In this document: one piece after another, positions 36,613-47,374 of the stretch
How the letters are laid out: every line of letters starts with the position of its first letter
Numbering within the stretch: position 1 is the stretch's first letter
DNA from: Nocardioides sp. LHD-245
GTDB taxonomy: Bacteria; Actinomycetota; Actinomycetes; Propionibacteriales; Nocardioidaceae
Length of the DNA: 64,000 bases
NCBI RefSeq assembly: GCF_030929495.1
Contig: NZ_JAVFWN010000009.1
Coordinates: forward strand, 62,001-126,000
Direction of reading: 5' to 3'
Translations under genes and position numbers: made by a program
The notes under the pieces: generated by a model
Seen by the model: only the letters and a program-made list of their open reading frames with translations
The model's database searches: none
What the model was told of the DNA's origin: nothing

Positions 36613-36671
36613 TCGCACCCGGCACCTGGGTCGGGGGCGGGGTCGTTGCACGACCCATGTGCCGGGTGCGA
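36613..36671. repeat. 21-bp inverted repeat upstream of the coiled-coil gene (element G)
   Basis: Arms at 36613-36633 and 36651-36671 (TCGCACCCGGCACC... and its complement) differ at one position and are separated by a 17-nt G-rich spacer. It lies between the DUF3180 gene and the coiled-coil gene, where the surface cluster joins the folate block. It may end the folate transcript. Confidence 0.75.
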
Positions 36672-36688
36672 CGTCGCCAACCCACCGC

Positions 36689-37192
36689 TCACTGAGCGTC
36701 GTGGACCCGGCACGCCCGCTCGAGCAGCAGTCCCGCGACCACCGCGAGGAGGGCGCAGCCGGCGGCGACGAGTGAGCGCACCAAGCGCTCGTCGGCCAGC
36801 TCGGCCGGGTCGCCGATCCAGGAGAGCGCGTAGCCGACGTATCCGCCGGCGACGAGGGCTGCGACGAGGGCGCTGGCCCGGCCGAGCATCAGCCGGTTGA
36901 CGGCCTGGTGCGCCTCGAGCCGCTCGCGGCGCACGTGCACGGCGCGGTGGGTCACCCAGGCGACGTAGCCCAGGATCGCCGCCAGCAGCAGGAGGGCGAG
37001 CGGCTGGGCCGCCGAGACCAGCGGGGGTACGACGCCGAGCCGGTCGCACAGCGGGTGGAGGGCCCAGCCCCCCACGAGTCCGATCGCCACCCACCCCAGC
37101 ACGGTGGGCAGTCCCGTCGGCCGCAGGCCGTCCGGGGACGGACCCGTGGGCGGTTCGGGCTCCTCGGGCCTCGGGATCGGGTCCCGGCTCAC
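36689..37192 (-). CDS. DUF3180 family membrane protein
   Basis: A 167-aa integral membrane protein with about four hydrophobic segments (TVLGWVAIGLVGGWAL, LALLLLAAILGYVAWV, ALVAALVAGGYVGYAL, LVAAGCALLAVVAGLLL) and a Pro/Glu-rich N-terminus. DUF3180 proteins sit next to folK in many actinobacteria, including M. tuberculosis Rv3605c; their role is unknown. It is last in the folP-folB-folK-DUF3180 operon, 27 nt behind folK. Confidence 0.88.
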   Translation of the reverse strand: MSRDPIPRPEEPEPPTGPSPDGLRPTGLPTVLGWVAIGLVGGWALHPLCDRLGVVPPLVSAAQPLALLLLAAILGYVAWVTHRAVHVRRERLEAHQAVNRLMLGRASALVAALVAGGYVGYALSWIGDPAELADERLVRSLVAAGCALLAVVAGLLLERACRVHDAQ

Positions 37193-37219
37193 GCGCGGAT
37201 CACTCGGGGGTCACTCGGG

Positions 37220-37789
37220 TCACTCGGTGGCGAGCACCAGGTCGTCGCGGCGGGTGAGGCCGTCGGCGCCGATCGTGGCCAGCAGGTCGGCGACGGGACC
37301 GCGGTCGAGCAGGACGGCGTCCTGCTCGAGGTCGAGCCACGGCTGCAGCACGAACGCCCGCTCGTGGGCGCGCGGGTGCGGCAGCCGCAGTTCCTCGGTG
37401 TCGCTGCGGCGGTCGCCGACGACGATCAGGTCGACGTCGAGGGTGCGGGGGGCGTTCTTGACCTCGCCGCGCTCGCGGTCGAAGGCGTCCTCGATGGCCA
37501 GGGCGCGGTCGAGGAGCCGGTGCGCCGACAGGGTCGTGTCGGCCAGGACCACGGCGTTGAGGAAGTTGTGCGCGTCGGGTGGGCAGTCGACCGGGACGCT
37601 CTCGTAGACCGGGGACACGCCGGTGACCCAGACCTCCGGAGTGTCGGCGAGGGCGCCGAGCGCCCCCTGCAGGGTCGCGAAGCGCTCGCCCAGGTTGGAG
37701 CCGAGGGCGATCACCATCCGACGGATCGGTCGCATCTCTCCGGTCAGCGTGTCCGCATCGATGATGTTCGGATTGGGGGTCTCGGTCAT
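37220..37789 (-). CDS. folK: 2-amino-4-hydroxy-6-hydroxymethyldihydropteridine diphosphokinase
   Basis: Transfers pyrophosphate from ATP to hydroxymethyldihydropterin in folate synthesis. The 189-aa protein has the diagnostic VIALGSNLGERFATLQ, PVYESVPVDCPPDAHNFLNAV and PRTLDVDLIVVGD stretches and the PHPRAHERAFVLQPW motif. An N-terminal extension of about 24 residues precedes the family core; an internal start at Met25 is possible. The ATG overlaps the folB stop by 4 bp. Confidence 0.96.
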   Translation of the reverse strand: MTETPNPNIIDADTLTGEMRPIRRMVIALGSNLGERFATLQGALGALADTPEVWVTGVSPVYESVPVDCPPDAHNFLNAVVLADTTLSAHRLLDRALAIEDAFDRERGEVKNAPRTLDVDLIVVGDRRSDTEELRLPHPRAHERAFVLQPWLDLEQDAVLLDRGPVADLLATIGADGLTRRDDLVLATE

Positions 37790-38193
37790 GCTGGGCCCTC
37801 TGCCTTCCCGGTTCGGTCTCCCGCGCCCGCCGCGTCACGGCGCCGGGTGATGGTGAGCTGTACGTCGGCGAACGTCGCCTGGATCGGCGCATCCGGCTTG
37901 TGGACGGTCACACGCACCCATTCAACACGAGGGTCCAACAGGCAGGTGTCCGCGATCCGTTGCGCGAGGGTCTCGATCAGGTCGACCGGGTCCCTCGTCA
38001 CGACGGCCACGACCTGGTCCACGAGGCTTCCGTAGTCCACGGTGTCGCGCAAATCGTCCGACGCCGCCGCGGGGGCGGTGTCGACGCCGAGCGTCAGGTC
38101 GATCTTGAAGACCTGACCGTCGCGCCGCTCGTGGTCGAAGACGCCGTGGTGGGCGAAGCACTCGATGCCGAGGATGCTCAGCTCGTCACTCAT
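37786..38193 (-). CDS. folB: Dihydroneopterin aldolase
   Basis: Cleaves dihydroneopterin to hydroxymethyldihydropterin and glycolaldehyde. The 135-aa protein shows the typical ILGIECFAHHGVFDHERRDGQVFKIDLTL, the VDYGSLVDQV motif, the catalytic-region ETLAQRIAD and the late VRVTVHKPDAPI. The C-terminus is extended by a short charged tail. The ATG at 38193 lies 2 nt behind the folP stop. Confidence 0.96.
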   Translation of the reverse strand: MSDELSILGIECFAHHGVFDHERRDGQVFKIDLTLGVDTAPAAASDDLRDTVDYGSLVDQVVAVVTRDPVDLIETLAQRIADTCLLDPRVEWVRVTVHKPDAPIQATFADVQLTITRRRDAAGAGDRTGKAEGPA

Positions 38194-38195
38194 CG

Positions 38196-39068
38196 TCAGT
38201 CCCTCTCCGGGGCCACGACCCGATTCGCGCCCGGGCCCCACTGTGCCGCAACCGCGATCGCGTCGCGGTGGGCACGCACATCGTGGACCCGCAGGCACCA
38301 CACCGGTGCCCCGCCCAGTCCCGCGGCGAGCAGGCCGCTCAGCGCGAGGCTGGCGGCATCCCGCTCCCCCACCGGCCGCGGCCGGCCGTCGGGGTCCTCG
38401 AGCAGACGCCCGAGGAAGGTCTTGCGACTTCCGCCGACCAGCAGCGGGTACCCGAGGTCCGCCAGCGCGTCGAGGCGGCGCAGCAGCTCCCAGTTGTGGT
38501 GCGGCAGCTTGGCGAACCCGAGCCCGGGATCGAGCACGATCTGGTCGTCGCCGACGCCCGCCGCCCGGATCGCGACGACCCGCTCGGCCAGCTCGGCACG
38601 CACGGCGGCGACGACACCGCCCTGCTCGTCGTACGCGGTGAACTCCTGCATCCGGTCGCTGTGCGCCCGCCAGTGCATCGCGATGTAGGTGGCCCCGGTC
38701 CGGGCGACCACGTCGAGGATGCCCGGGTCGGCCAGGCCGCCGGAGACGTCGTTGACGATCCGGGCGCCGGCGGCGACCGCCCGCGCCGCGACCTCGGCGC
38801 GCATCGTGTCGACGGAGACCGTCGCGCCGTCGGCGGCGAGCGCCTCGATGACGGGTACGACGCGGTCGAGCTCCTCCTCGAGCACGGGCCGGGTCGCCCC
38901 CGGGCGCGTGGACTCGCCGCCGACGTCGAGGATGTCGGCCCCCTGCGCCAGCAGCGCGCGAGCGTGCGCGATGGCACGCTCCGGGTCGTCGTACCGGCCG
39001 CCGTCGGAGAAGGAGTCGGGTGTGACATTGACGACCCCCATCATTAGCGGGGTCGACGGAGCTGTCAT
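38196..39068 (-). CDS. folP: Dihydropteroate synthase
   Basis: Joins hydroxymethyldihydropterin pyrophosphate and p-aminobenzoate; the sulfonamide target. The 290-aa TIM-barrel protein has MGVVNVTPDSFSDGG near residue 9, DVGGESTRPGA, NDVSGG, LDPGLGFAK and GGSRKTFLG. A longer frame reaching to 40709 runs antisense to a glycosyltransferase and is rejected. The ATG at 39068 has a leaderless -10 box (TAGGGT). It heads the folP-folB-folK-DUF3180 operon; folE lies 5.4 kb away behind inserted rhamnose genes. Confidence 0.97.
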   Translation of the reverse strand: MTAPSTPLMMGVVNVTPDSFSDGGRYDDPERAIAHARALLAQGADILDVGGESTRPGATRPVLEEELDRVVPVIEALAADGATVSVDTMRAEVAARAVAAGARIVNDVSGGLADPGILDVVARTGATYIAMHWRAHSDRMQEFTAYDEQGGVVAAVRAELAERVVAIRAAGVGDDQIVLDPGLGFAKLPHHNWELLRRLDALADLGYPLLVGGSRKTFLGRLLEDPDGRPRPVGERDAASLALSGLLAAGLGGAPVWCLRVHDVRAHRDAIAVAAQWGPGANRVVAPERD

Positions 39069-39075
39069 GGCGGCA

Positions 39076-39081
39076 ACCCTA
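39076..39081 (-). promoter_or_regulatory. -10 element, leaderless start of folP
   Basis: TAGGGT followed by 7 nt and the folP ATG at 39068. It lies back to back with the glycosyltransferase promoter in a gap of only 33 bp. Confidence 0.5.
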
Positions 39082-39088
39082 GACTCCC

Positions 39089-39094
39089 TAGACT
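39089..39094 (+). promoter_or_regulatory. -10 element, leaderless start of the GT2 gene
   Basis: TAGACT followed by 7 nt and the ATG at 39102. The two divergent -10 boxes are 7 bp apart, so simultaneous polymerase binding seems impossible. Confidence 0.5.
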
Positions 39095-39101
39095 CGGCGC
39101 C

Positions 39102-40667
39102 ATGGCCGAGGCTCCCGCGGTGTCCGTCGTGATCCCGACCTACCGCTCCGGCCCGGGCCTGGACCGGGCGATCGCGTCGCTGGATGCGCAGATGCTGCCC
39201 CAGTCGGAGCTCGAGGTGCTGCTGCTCGACGACGGCTCCCCCGACGACACCGCCGAGCGGATCGAGCGGATCGCCGCCGGACGAGCCAACTACCGCGCGT
39301 TCGGGCTGGAGGCGTCGGGCTGGCCGAGCCGGCCGCGCAACGTCGGCGTGCGCGAGGCGCGCGGGCGCTATGTGCTCTTCATGGACCACGACGACGAGCT
39401 GTACCCCGACGCACTGCGTGCCGCGGTCGCGCTGGGCGATGCGGCGGGCGCCGACGTGGTCAACGGCAAGGAGGTCCGCACCCAGGTCGCCCGGTGGGGG
39501 CTGACGCACTACACCCACGACACCGGCGACGCCCGCGCCGAGCCCCTGCGCGGCCTGCTCCCGATGACCCCGCACAAGCTGTACCGGCGGGGGTTCCTGC
39601 TCGCCCACGACATCCGCTTCCCCGAGGCCCCGCGCCACCTGTGGGAGGACATCTTCTTCCAGGTCGACCTGATCGAGCACGAGCCCGTCGTGGCCCTGCT
39701 CAGCTCGACGCCGTTCTACCACTGGCGGCACACCGGGGAGAACAGCTCCACGACGTCGGAGGGCGAGCGCGACTACCGGGGCACACCCGACTACTGGCCG
39801 TACCTCGAGAAGCTGCTCCGCCGGATCACGGACGTCGCCGACCCCGAGCTCCGGTCTGCCCTCCTCGCCCACACAGCCCAGGTCCGCCTCGTGCCCGAGA
39901 TCGGACACCGGCCGACCGGGCGGACGGACGCCGAGATCGCCCGGGACCGCGCGGAGATCGCCCGTCTCGTCGAGGAGTTCGTGCCCGTCGAGGTCGACCC
40001 GCACCTGTCGGCGCGCAGCCGCACCGCCCTCACCCTCTTCCGTGCCGGACACGCCGAGGCCGCGGCCGACTTCCTGCGCGACGGGATCGGCCGCCGCCCG
40101 GAGTTCCGAGTCACGACGGTCGAGGATGCCGGCGACGGAGGCGTGGCGGTGAGCGGCACGGTGACCTGGAGCCGGGTGCCGGGGCAGCCCTTCGCCCGTC
40201 GTACGCCGAGCGGGGAGATCGTGCGCGACCTGCCCGAGCCGCTGGCCGGCCTGCTGGCCGAGCACGGCCTGACGCCGAGCGCCGACGTCTCGGCCGCCTT
40301 CGTCGATGTGGCCATCAGGCACGCGCCGACGCGGGTCAACTGGCTGCTGCCGTCGACCTCGCAGGTCGAGCTCGTCGAGCAGGAGGACGGGACGCTGGAG
40401 CCGGCGGGCCGGTTCACCGCGACCGTCGACCCCCGCACCGCGGCGATGGGCAGCCCCCTGCCGCCGGGCGCGCACCTGGTGCTCGGCATGTGCGAGCTGG
40501 ACGGGAGCACCGGCATCAAGCGGGCGTTCAGCGACCTGCGCGCCGGCACGCGGGTCGGGCCGCTCGTCCTGGACTACTCGGCACAGGACGGTCTGCTGCT
40601 GCGCGTCCCCGACCCGCCGGCACCGCCCGCCCGCAAGGGCCTGCTCGGCCGCCTGCGACGGGCCTAG
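39102..40667 (+). CDS. Glycosyltransferase family 2 protein
   Basis: A 521-aa protein. The N-terminal GT2 domain is well conserved: VSVVIPTYRSGPGLDRAIASL, LLLDDGSPDDT, PRNVGVREARGRYVLFMDHDDELYPDAL (with the metal-binding DHDD) and LWEDIFFQ. The C-terminal half is a beta-rich domain of unknown role, similar in style to the middle of the TagF fusion at 32.2 kb. It likely transfers a sugar to a surface polymer. It stands between folP and the rml genes and has its own leaderless promoter. Confidence 0.9.
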   Translation: MAEAPAVSVVIPTYRSGPGLDRAIASLDAQMLPQSELEVLLLDDGSPDDTAERIERIAAGRANYRAFGLEASGWPSRPRNVGVREARGRYVLFMDHDDELYPDALRAAVALGDAAGADVVNGKEVRTQVARWGLTHYTHDTGDARAEPLRGLLPMTPHKLYRRGFLLAHDIRFPEAPRHLWEDIFFQVDLIEHEPVVALLSSTPFYHWRHTGENSSTTSEGERDYRGTPDYWPYLEKLLRRITDVADPELRSALLAHTAQVRLVPEIGHRPTGRTDAEIARDRAEIARLVEEFVPVEVDPHLSARSRTALTLFRAGHAEAAADFLRDGIGRRPEFRVTTVEDAGDGGVAVSGTVTWSRVPGQPFARRTPSGEIVRDLPEPLAGLLAEHGLTPSADVSAAFVDVAIRHAPTRVNWLLPSTSQVELVEQEDGTLEPAGRFTATVDPRTAAMGSPLPPGAHLVLGMCELDGSTGIKRAFSDLRAGTRVGPLVLDYSAQDGLLLRVPDPPAPPARKGLLGRLRRA

Positions 40668-40675
40668 GGAAGTGC

Positions 40676-40870
40676 TGATCAGCGGTTCCCTGGGTGCCGG
40701 GTCGGCCATCGCGGGAACGACGGCGACGGAGCGTAGCGAGCGACCGGAGCGGAGGAGGCGAGCCTTTCCGCGAGCCGACGGCTTGCCGCCAGGCGTACGC
40801 GATCGACGACGGAACCCGACTGCGCGCGCGGCAGCGCGGCGCGACGAAGGAGCGACGCGCTCGCGCTCAT
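40676..40870. repeat. Degenerate repeat R1 (copy of the 56.4-kb repeat)
   Basis: The gap between the GT2 gene and rmlA has no credible gene. Blocks such as GAGCGACCGGAGC and GCGCGGCAGCGCGGCGCGA, in this order, recur at 56371-56547. In both places the copy lies beside the stop codon end of a minus-strand gene. It looks like an intergenic dispersed repeat. Confidence 0.6.
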
Positions 40871-40871
40871 G

Positions 40872-42840
<1,969 letters not shown>

Positions 42841-42842
42841 TC

Positions 42843-44234
42843 GTGAGCGATCTCAGCATCGAGACGACGCCGATCCCCGGCCTGCTCGTGGTCCACCTGC
42901 CGGTCCACGGTGACGACCGCGGCTGGTTCAAGGAGAACTGGCAGCGCGAGAAGATGGTCGCGCTCGGTCTGCCGGACTTCGGGCCGGTGCAGAACAACAT
43001 GAGCTTCAATGCGCTGCGGGGCGCGACCCGCGGCATCCACACCGAACCGTGGGACAAGTTCGTCTCCGTCGCCACCGGCAAGGTGTTCGCCGCCTGGGTC
43101 GACATGCGCGAGGGCGACTCGTTCGGGGCGACGTACTGGACCGAGGTCGACGAGAGCGTCGCGATCTTCGTGCCGCGCGGGGTCGGGAACTCCTACCAGG
43201 CGCTGACCGACGGCACCGTGTACTCCTACCTGGTCAACGACCACTACGTCGCCGGGCGGGTCTATCCGGCGCTCAACCTCGCCGACGCCACCGCCGCGAT
43301 CCCGTGGCCGATCCCGCTCGACAGCGCCGAGGTCGAGGTCTCGGCCAAGGATCGCGCCAACCCGGCCCTCGCGGACGTGACGCCGATGGCGCCGAAGAAG
43401 ACGCTGATCACCGGCTGCCGCGGCCAGCTCGGACGCGCCCTCGCGCCGCTCTACCCCGGCGCGACGCTGGTGGACCTCGACGAACTGGACCTCACCGACG
43501 CCGCCGCCCTGGCCGCTTGGCCCTGGGAGGAGTACGACCTCGTCCTCAACGCGGCGGCCTACACCGCGGTCGACAAGGCGGAGAGCCCCGAGGGACGGCC
43601 CGACGCCTGGGCCGCCAACGCGAGCGCTCCCGCCGCGCTGGCCCGGATCGCGACCGAGCACGGCATCACCGTCGTCCACTACTCCACCGACTACGTCTTC
43701 GACGGCTCACCGGTCGAGGGCGGGCACCGCGAGGACGAGCCGTTCGCGCCGCTCGGTGTCTACGGGCAGACCAAGGCCGCGGGCGACCTCGCGGTGGCGG
43801 GCACCCCCCGCCACTACGTGCTGCGGACCTCGTGGGTGATCGGCGACGGCAACAACTTCGTGCGCACCATGGCCCGCCTGGCCGCCGACGGCGTCGATCC
43901 GGCGGTCGTCTCCGACCAGATCGGCCGGCTGACGTTCACCACCGAGCTGGCGCGGGCTTCGCGGCACCTGGTGGACACCGGCGCCCCCTACGGCACGTAC
44001 AACGTCACCAACGGCGGCGCCCCGCGCTCCTGGGCCGACTACGCCCGCCGGGTCTTCGAGCTCACCGGCCACGACCCCGCCCGGGTCAGCACGGTGACGA
44101 CCGAGGAGTACGCCGTGGGCAAGGACCTCTCCCCCCGGCCGCTGCACAGCACCCTCGCCCTCGACAAGCTCGCCGCCACCGGCTTCGTCAGCACCGACGC
44201 GGACGAGGCGCTGGCGGCGTACCTGCGGGGCTGA
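42843..44234 (+). CDS. Fused dTDP-4-dehydrorhamnose 3,5-epimerase / reductase (RmlC-RmlD)
   Basis: A 463-aa protein combining the last two steps of dTDP-L-rhamnose synthesis. Residues 1-175 are the RmlC cupin (HGDDRGWFKENWQREKM, ALRGATRGIHTEPWDKFVSV with the catalytic His, AIFVPRGVGNSYQAL). Residues 180-463 are an RmlD reductase (LITGCRGQLGRAL, NAAAYTAVDKAE, HYSTDYVFDGS, YGQTKAAGD). Fusions of this order occur in several actinobacteria. The GTG at 42843 has an AAGGGA ribosome site. It ends at a large inverted repeat. Confidence 0.95.
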   Translation: MSDLSIETTPIPGLLVVHLPVHGDDRGWFKENWQREKMVALGLPDFGPVQNNMSFNALRGATRGIHTEPWDKFVSVATGKVFAAWVDMREGDSFGATYWTEVDESVAIFVPRGVGNSYQALTDGTVYSYLVNDHYVAGRVYPALNLADATAAIPWPIPLDSAEVEVSAKDRANPALADVTPMAPKKTLITGCRGQLGRALAPLYPGATLVDLDELDLTDAAALAAWPWEEYDLVLNAAAYTAVDKAESPEGRPDAWAANASAPAALARIATEHGITVVHYSTDYVFDGSPVEGGHREDEPFAPLGVYGQTKAAGDLAVAGTPRHYVLRTSWVIGDGNNFVRTMARLAADGVDPAVVSDQIGRLTFTTELARASRHLVDTGAPYGTYNVTNGGAPRSWADYARRVFELTGHDPARVSTVTTEEYAVGKDLSPRPLHSTLALDKLAATGFVSTDADEALAAYLRG

Positions 44235-44478
44235 CCCCGCGCTTGTAACTAAGGGTTACAGCACGCAAAGCGGTGCAACAACACCCAGGTAGTAGCCACA
44301 GCGCCCGGGTAGTCGCAGCCGGGGGGTGAGCGACATCGTCGTTCGCAGCATCCCGCGCGTCGAGTACGACGGCGGGTGTCCCAGCCACCGCCAAAACATC
44401 TACCCGGGCTTTGTGGCCACTACCAGGGTGCTCTGGTCGCGAAAATCGTGCGGTAACACTTAGTTACAAGTGCGGGTC
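44232..44478. repeat. Large nested inverted repeat between rmlCD and folE (element F)
   Basis: Outer arms (44243-44266 and 44448-44471, starting CTTGTAACTAAG) pair at 22 of 24 positions and extend with bulges into both stop-codon regions. Inner arms (44283-44313 and 44401-44431, with CCCGGGTAG) pair at most positions. The whole 247-bp gap is thus one symmetrical structure between convergent genes, with no credible gene inside. Confidence 0.78.
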
Positions 44479-45097
44479 AGCCCCGCGGGCTGTGGATGAG
44501 CGCCATCGCCTCGGCGCGGGTGGCGGCGTCCTTGAGCATCGTGCCGCGCACCGCGGAGGTGATGGTGCGGGCGCCGGCCTTGCGGACGCCGCGCATCGTC
44601 ATGCACAGATGCTCGGCCTCGATCACGACGATCACGCCGCGGGCGTCGAGCAGCTCCATCATCGAGTCGGCGACCTGGGTGGTCAGCCGCTCCTGGACCT
44701 GCGGGCGCTTGGCGTAGAGGTCGACCAGCCGGGCCAGCTTGGACAGTCCGGTGATCTTGCCGGAGGCCGCCGGGATGTAGCCCACGTGGGCCACGCCGGT
44801 GAACGGCACCAGGTGGTGCTCGCACATCGACCAGAGCTCGATGTCACGGACCAGGACCATCTCGTCGTGGCCGAGGTCGAAGGTGGTCGTGAGGACATCC
44901 TCGGGCGCCATCCGCAGGCCGGCGGTGAGCTCGGCGTACGCACGGGCGACCCGCGCCGGGGTGTCGCGCAGACCCTCGCGCTCGGGGTCCTCGCCGATGG
45001 CGGCGAGGAGCTCCCGGACGGCTGCCTCCGCCCGCGCCTGGTCGAACGGCGGCACGTCCTGCGGCCCGCGGTCGGGCACGCTGATCGGATCGGTCAC
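44477..45097 (-). CDS. folE: GTP cyclohydrolase I
   Basis: Converts GTP to dihydroneopterin triphosphate, the entry to folate synthesis. The 206-aa protein shows [19 protein letters not shown], the zinc site [45 protein letters not shown] and [14 protein letters not shown]. The start is placed at the GTG at 45097, just behind ftsH; the N-terminal 25 residues are not conserved. It is probably in one operon with ftsH, separated from the other fol genes by the rml insertion. Confidence 0.95.
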   Translation of the reverse strand: MTDPISVPDRGPQDVPPFDQARAEAAVRELLAAIGEDPEREGLRDTPARVARAYAELTAGLRMAPEDVLTTTFDLGHDEMVLVRDIELWSMCEHHLVPFTGVAHVGYIPAASGKITGLSKLARLVDLYAKRPQVQERLTTQVADSMMELLDARGVIVVIEAEHLCMTMRGVRKAGARTITSAVRGTMLKDAATRAEAMALIHSPRG

Positions 45098-45114
45098 CTC
45101 GGGTCCCGCGGCTC

Positions 45115-47190
45115 TCAGGTCCCCGCGGGCGGGGCCGGCGGCGTCGGGCCGCTCGGGGGTACGACGGGCCCGCCGCCGTACACGTCGCCACCCGGTCCCG
45201 GCGGCGTGAGGATCTGACCACCGTCGGCACCCTCGCCGGTCGGCTCGGGCGCCGAGCCGTTCTGCGCGGCGCGGCGGCGGATCTCCTCGGGGATCTCCAC
45301 GGGCGGGATGTCGGAGGGGACGCGGTTGGGCGAGCCCGTCCACGCCGGCCGAGCGGGTCGCAACCGGAGGGCCGTGAAGACCTCCGCGACCTGCTCCTTG
45401 TCGAGGGTCTCCTTGTCGAGCAGCGCGAGCACGAGGGCGTCGAGCACGTCGCGGTTCTCGACCAGGATGTCGAACGCCTCCTGGTGCGCCGTGGCGAGGA
45501 AGTTCTTGGTCTCCTCGTCGATGATCGCGGCGACGTCCTCGGAGTAGTTGCGCTGATGGCCCATGTCACGGCCCAGGAAGGGCTCGGAGTTGGAGTCGCC
45601 CAGCTTGATCGCGCCGAGCCGCTCGGTCATGCCGTACTGGGTGACCATCGCGCGGGCCAGGCTGGTGGCCTTCTCGATGTCGTTGCCGGCCCCGGTGGTG
45701 GGGTCGTGGAAGATCAGCTCCTCCGCGGCCCGGCCGCCCAGCATGTAGGCGAGCTTGTCGAGCATCTCCGCGCGGGTCTGGGAGTACTTGTCTTCGTCGG
45801 GCAGCACCATCGTGTAGCCCAGGGCCCGGCCGCGCGGCAGGATCGTGATCTTGTGGACCGGGTCGGTGCCCGGGAGCGCCGCCGCGACGAGGGCGTGGCC
45901 GCCCTCGTGGTAGGCGGTGATCAGCTTCTCCTTCTCCGACATCAGGCGGGAGTTGCGCTGTGGGCCCGCCACCACGCGGTCGATCGCCTCGTCGAGCATC
46001 TCGGCGGTGATGACCTTCGCGTTGTTGCGCGCGGTGAGCAGCGCGGCCTCGTTGAGCACGTTGGCGAGGTCGGCACCCGAGAAGCCCGGCGTACGACGCG
46101 CGACCGACATCAGCTCGACGTCGGGGCCCAGCGGCTTGCCCCGCGAGTGGACCTCGAGGATCCGCTTGCGGCCGGCCAGGTCGGGCGCGTCGACCTGGAT
46201 CTGGCGGTCGAAGCGGCCCGGGCGCAGCAGCGCCGGGTCGAGTACGTCGGGACGGTTGGTCGCGGCGATGAGGATGACCCCGCCCCGGACGTCGAAGCCG
46301 TCCATCTCGACGAGCAGCTGGTTGAGCGTCTGCTCGCGCTCGTCGTGACCGCCGCCCATGCCGGCGCCGCGGTGCCGGCCGACGGCGTCGATCTCGTCGA
46401 TGAAGACGATCGCGGGGGCGTTCTCCTTGGCCTGCTCGAACAGGTCACGGACGCGGGAGGCACCGACGCCGACGAACATCTCGACGAAGTCGGAGCCGGA
46501 GATCGAGTAGAACGGGACGCCCGCCTCGCCGGCGACAGCACGCGCGAGGAGGGTCTTGCCGGTGCCGGGCGGGCCGTAGAGCAGCACGCCCTTGGGGATC
46601 TTGGCGCCGACGGCCTGGAACTTGGCGGGCTCCTGGAGGAACTCCTTGATCTCCCCGAGCTCCTCGATCGCCTCGTCGCAGCCGGCGACGTCGGCGAAGG
46701 TGGTCTTCGGCATGTCCTTGCTGATCATCTTGGCCTTGGACTTGCCGAACTGCATGACGCCCCGGCCACCGCCCTGGACGTTGTTCATCAAGAAGATGAA
46801 CAGCAGGATGATCAGCGCGAAGGGCAGCAGCGTGGCCAGGATCGAGCCGAGCAGGCTGGGCTTCGGGTTCTTCGAGTTGGCCTTGTCGATGGTGCCCTTG
46901 TCGACCTGTTCGTCGACCTGGGCGAGCAGGGTCTCCTGCTGGCCGTTGATGTAGTAGGCCATCACCTTGTCGCCGGACTCGCGGGTGCCCTTGGCGAGGG
47001 TGGCCTCGATGGCCTGGTCACCATCGATGAAGGTGATCTCCTCGACCTGCCCCTTCTCGATGTACGTCGACATCTGCGAGGTGGGGACCTCGTCGTACCC
47101 GCCGCCGGGGGCGAGGAACTCGAGAGCGAGGACGACGGCGAGGACCGCCACCACGATCCAGAGCCAAGGCCCCCTGAAAACGCGCTTCAC
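45115..47190 (-). CDS. ftsH: ATP-dependent zinc metalloprotease FtsH
   Basis: A membrane AAA+ protease that removes damaged or regulatory membrane and cytoplasmic proteins. The 691-aa protein has an N-terminal membrane segment ([17 protein letters not shown]), a small extracytoplasmic domain, a second segment near residue 115-135, Walker A GPPGTGKT near 208, the SRH region, and the zinc site HEGGH near 425. A Pro/Gly-rich C-terminal tail of about 70 residues is present. The GTG at 47190 (MKRVFRGPW) is preferred by comparison with Streptomyces FtsH; an ATG at 47211 is possible. Confidence 0.96.
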   Translation of the reverse strand: MKRVFRGPWLWIVVAVLAVVLALEFLAPGGGYDEVPTSQMSTYIEKGQVEEITFIDGDQAIEATLAKGTRESGDKVMAYYINGQQETLLAQVDEQVDKGTIDKANSKNPKPSLLGSILATLLPFALIILLFIFLMNNVQGGGRGVMQFGKSKAKMISKDMPKTTFADVAGCDEAIEELGEIKEFLQEPAKFQAVGAKIPKGVLLYGPPGTGKTLLARAVAGEAGVPFYSISGSDFVEMFVGVGASRVRDLFEQAKENAPAIVFIDEIDAVGRHRGAGMGGGHDEREQTLNQLLVEMDGFDVRGGVILIAATNRPDVLDPALLRPGRFDRQIQVDAPDLAGRKRILEVHSRGKPLGPDVELMSVARRTPGFSGADLANVLNEAALLTARNNAKVITAEMLDEAIDRVVAGPQRNSRLMSEKEKLITAYHEGGHALVAAALPGTDPVHKITILPRGRALGYTMVLPDEDKYSQTRAEMLDKLAYMLGGRAAEELIFHDPTTGAGNDIEKATSLARAMVTQYGMTERLGAIKLGDSNSEPFLGRDMGHQRNYSEDVAAIIDEETKNFLATAHQEAFDILVENRDVLDALVLALLDKETLDKEQVAEVFTALRLRPARPAWTGSPNRVPSDIPPVEIPEEIRRRAAQNGSAPEPTGEGADGGQILTPPGPGGDVYGGGPVVPPSGPTPPAPPAGT

Positions 47191-47374
47191 AGACTTACTC
47201 GCTCCCCACATTCACGACAGGATCAGACGACGGTACACGCCGCCGACCGGTCCCATTCTGACTGGTCCCTGGTTGGGCAGCGCCGGGAAGCCCCGATCAG
47301 GCCGGCAGCGCGGCGAGAGCGGACCTCCGGGAACTTGTCTGCTTTCGCGTCGGCGAAGACGCGCTCGGCCCATT
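47191..47374. other. Intergenic region hpt-ftsH
   Basis: The 184-bp gap between hpt and ftsH on the same strand should carry the ftsH promoter and possibly the end of the hpt transcript. I see no confident -10/-35 pair, hairpin or small gene in it. Confidence 0.4.

Noticed and set aside
38196..40709. folP as an 837-aa protein with a long N-terminal extension
   Set aside because: The extension lies antisense to a well-conserved GT2 gene, and a leaderless promoter fits the ATG at 39068.
40679..40870. A small minus-strand gene between the GT2 gene and rmlA
   Set aside because: The 63-codon frame is Arg/Ala/Ser-rich, lies in repeat R1, and its similarity to the frame at 56.4 kb is explained by the shared DNA repeat.
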